Of a DNA stretch of 64,000 bases, positions 62,651-64,000 are shown piece by piece (within the stretch, counting starts at the first letter, position 1; each line of letters opens with the position of its first letter). Under the pieces are notes generated by a model. It saw only the letters and a program-made list of their open reading frames with translations. It made no database searches and was not told the origin of the DNA. Made by a program: the position numbers and the translations under genes. The DNA comes from Acanthacorydalis orientalis (Eukaryota; Arthropoda; Insecta; Megaloptera; Corydalidae): positions 17,903,016-17,967,015 of the forward strand of contig CM068323.1 of NCBI GenBank assembly GCA_034766995.1, read 5' to 3'.

Positions 62651-62760
62651 TTGTTTATGCTTTTAAAATTGAGTGGATGAAGAAAATATTTGGAAAATCA
62701 GTAAAGTTAATTTCTCTATAACATTATCATCTTAATCTATACAAAAAGAAGTTTTAAAAA
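62647..62760. repeat. diverged direct duplication, copy 2
   Basis: It begins TTCATTGTTTATGCTTTTAA and shares AAAATCAGTAAAGTTAATTT with copy 1. The copies fade towards the right end, where both still end in a TTTTAAAA word. Confidence 0.85.
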
Positions 62761-63527
62761 AGGAATAGCGATGAGAATAACGTTTAAAGGATAAAATAGA
62801 AAAATATAAATGAATATATTTATACTTCAATTTATATAACGATCAAATCAGTTTAAAGGAAATTAGTCAGCAAATATTTTCATAAATTTACTTCAAGTTC
62901 ATCCCTTTTGTGTTTATTTGTATTTTATTAATATTTCTGCTAATTAGTGTTTGTAATTACTGAAATACAGTTATAAAGGCATAATATAACTGTATTTAAA
63001 CGAGGAGATTTCTATAATATCTGATTTTTTATAAATTTTCATTCGTTGTAAGAATTCCTTACATTGTAATAGTTACATGTGACATTATAGCTATGTAAGA
63101 AATAAAATATATTAATAAATAATATATTATAAATTGGAAACTGTTATTTTAATATCATATAGTTGGTTTATATCGTTTATAATTCATTAAATATAACTTC
63201 AAATTTATTCGACAATTGAATTGCATTTAACATGCTCAGTATTTAAATATCATATGGTGAATGTTGTATTTAAAATATCGAGTACTTGAATTAGGTATTG
63301 TTTTTGTTCTTTAATATGTGTATGTACATGTTTTTAATTGATAATATCATTGATTAAAACTAATATAAAAATTTCTGAAAAAATAATAAATATAACCTTT
63401 ATTAGACATATTAAATTTTGAATATATCTGATTGAAGTAAATGGATTTTTCTAATCATAATGTCTTTAATATTTAATTTACATCAAATTGATGTCAAAGA
63501 ATTGTATTAGGACTTATTTCACTCTTT

Positions 63528-63529
<2 letters not shown>
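62761..63529. other. AT-rich noncoding stretch
   Basis: A segment near 63498-63530 (GAATTGTATTAGGACTTATT) resembles 62301-62330 (GAATTGTGTAAGGACTTGTT) and again precedes an AT tract or AT-rich DNA. Confidence 0.45.

Positions 63530-63596
<67 letters not shown>
63530..63596. repeat. (AT)n microsatellite
   Basis: About 66 bp of pure AT alternation. Confidence 0.95.
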
Positions 63597-63599
<3 letters not shown>

Positions 63600-63600
<1 letters not shown>

Positions 63601-64000
63601 ACTGTTGATTTCACATTTATATTACTACTGGACGATATTTTCTCGATATTTATTTGAATATACTTATTTTTTCAGTCGATGAAGTTTGGTTATAGTAAAT
63701 TGAACAAACTTAATTTTATAATAAATGTATTTCTTGATATTAGCCCCTTTAGTTAAAATTAGTACAACATAAATATTAGCAGGTTGAAATTTTATAGTGT
63801 TTTTTATTAATGCATTTATTCAATCGAAAAAAACCTTTTTTGCACATTCACAACTGATGTTATATTTAAATGTTAGAAACATTTGTTTGTCCTGTTTTGA
63901 TACGATTATTTATTTTAAAACTTTCATTTTAATTTACATCATATTTGAAAATTTTTAAAACATGCGATAAGTACAATTACTTATTTTAAATATTAAGATA
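63600..64000. other. AT-rich noncoding end of window
   Basis: Nothing was recognised. Confidence 0.5.

Noticed and set aside
1..64000. CRISPR array, operon or prokaryotic defence system
   Set aside because: No spacer-repeat pattern, no bacterial ribosome binding sites and clear eukaryotic features throughout.

Overview
The window looks like a piece of an insect nuclear genome, most likely a hymenopteran and possibly a bee. This is inference. It rests on the very AT-rich base composition, short CpG-rich patches set in AT-rich DNA, two fossil mariner elements of insect type, and spliceosomal splice sites. No prokaryotic gene, operon, rRNA, tRNA or CRISPR array was found.

The one exon tied to a known protein family is the 75-nt plus-strand exon at 16356-16430. 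It encodes a beta-strand segment of a PTB/PID domain that most resembles the SH2D5-like branch. I could not find the exons that should lie on either side of it, so most of the window is probably intron, or intron plus intergenic DNA, of a gene with very long introns. Part of the sequence may belong to other genes on either strand.

Four transposon fossils are clear: a full-length but decayed mariner (20642-22040, TIRs and TA target site intact), an internally deleted mariner on the minus strand (48876-49644, second catalytic Asp lost), the 3' end of a non-LTR reverse transcriptase on the minus strand (28566-28956), and a short non-autonomous hAT-like element (57000-57635).

The remainder is dominated by about 45 (AT)n microsatellites, several joined to CA, GA or TATG runs, and by about 18 short CpG-rich patches spaced every few kilobases. 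Those patches hold most of the exon-like and promoter-like signals: ATG-plus-donor starts, a TATA/initiator pair, paired Rel-like sites, a stable hairpin, and a few short frames closed by consensus splice sites. Three plus-strand candidates (29537-29734, 40161-40222, 58046-58123) are in compatible splice phase and could be one unrecognised gene. By composition alone, a few such chance matches are expected in 128 kb of two-strand sequence, so these are reported at low confidence.
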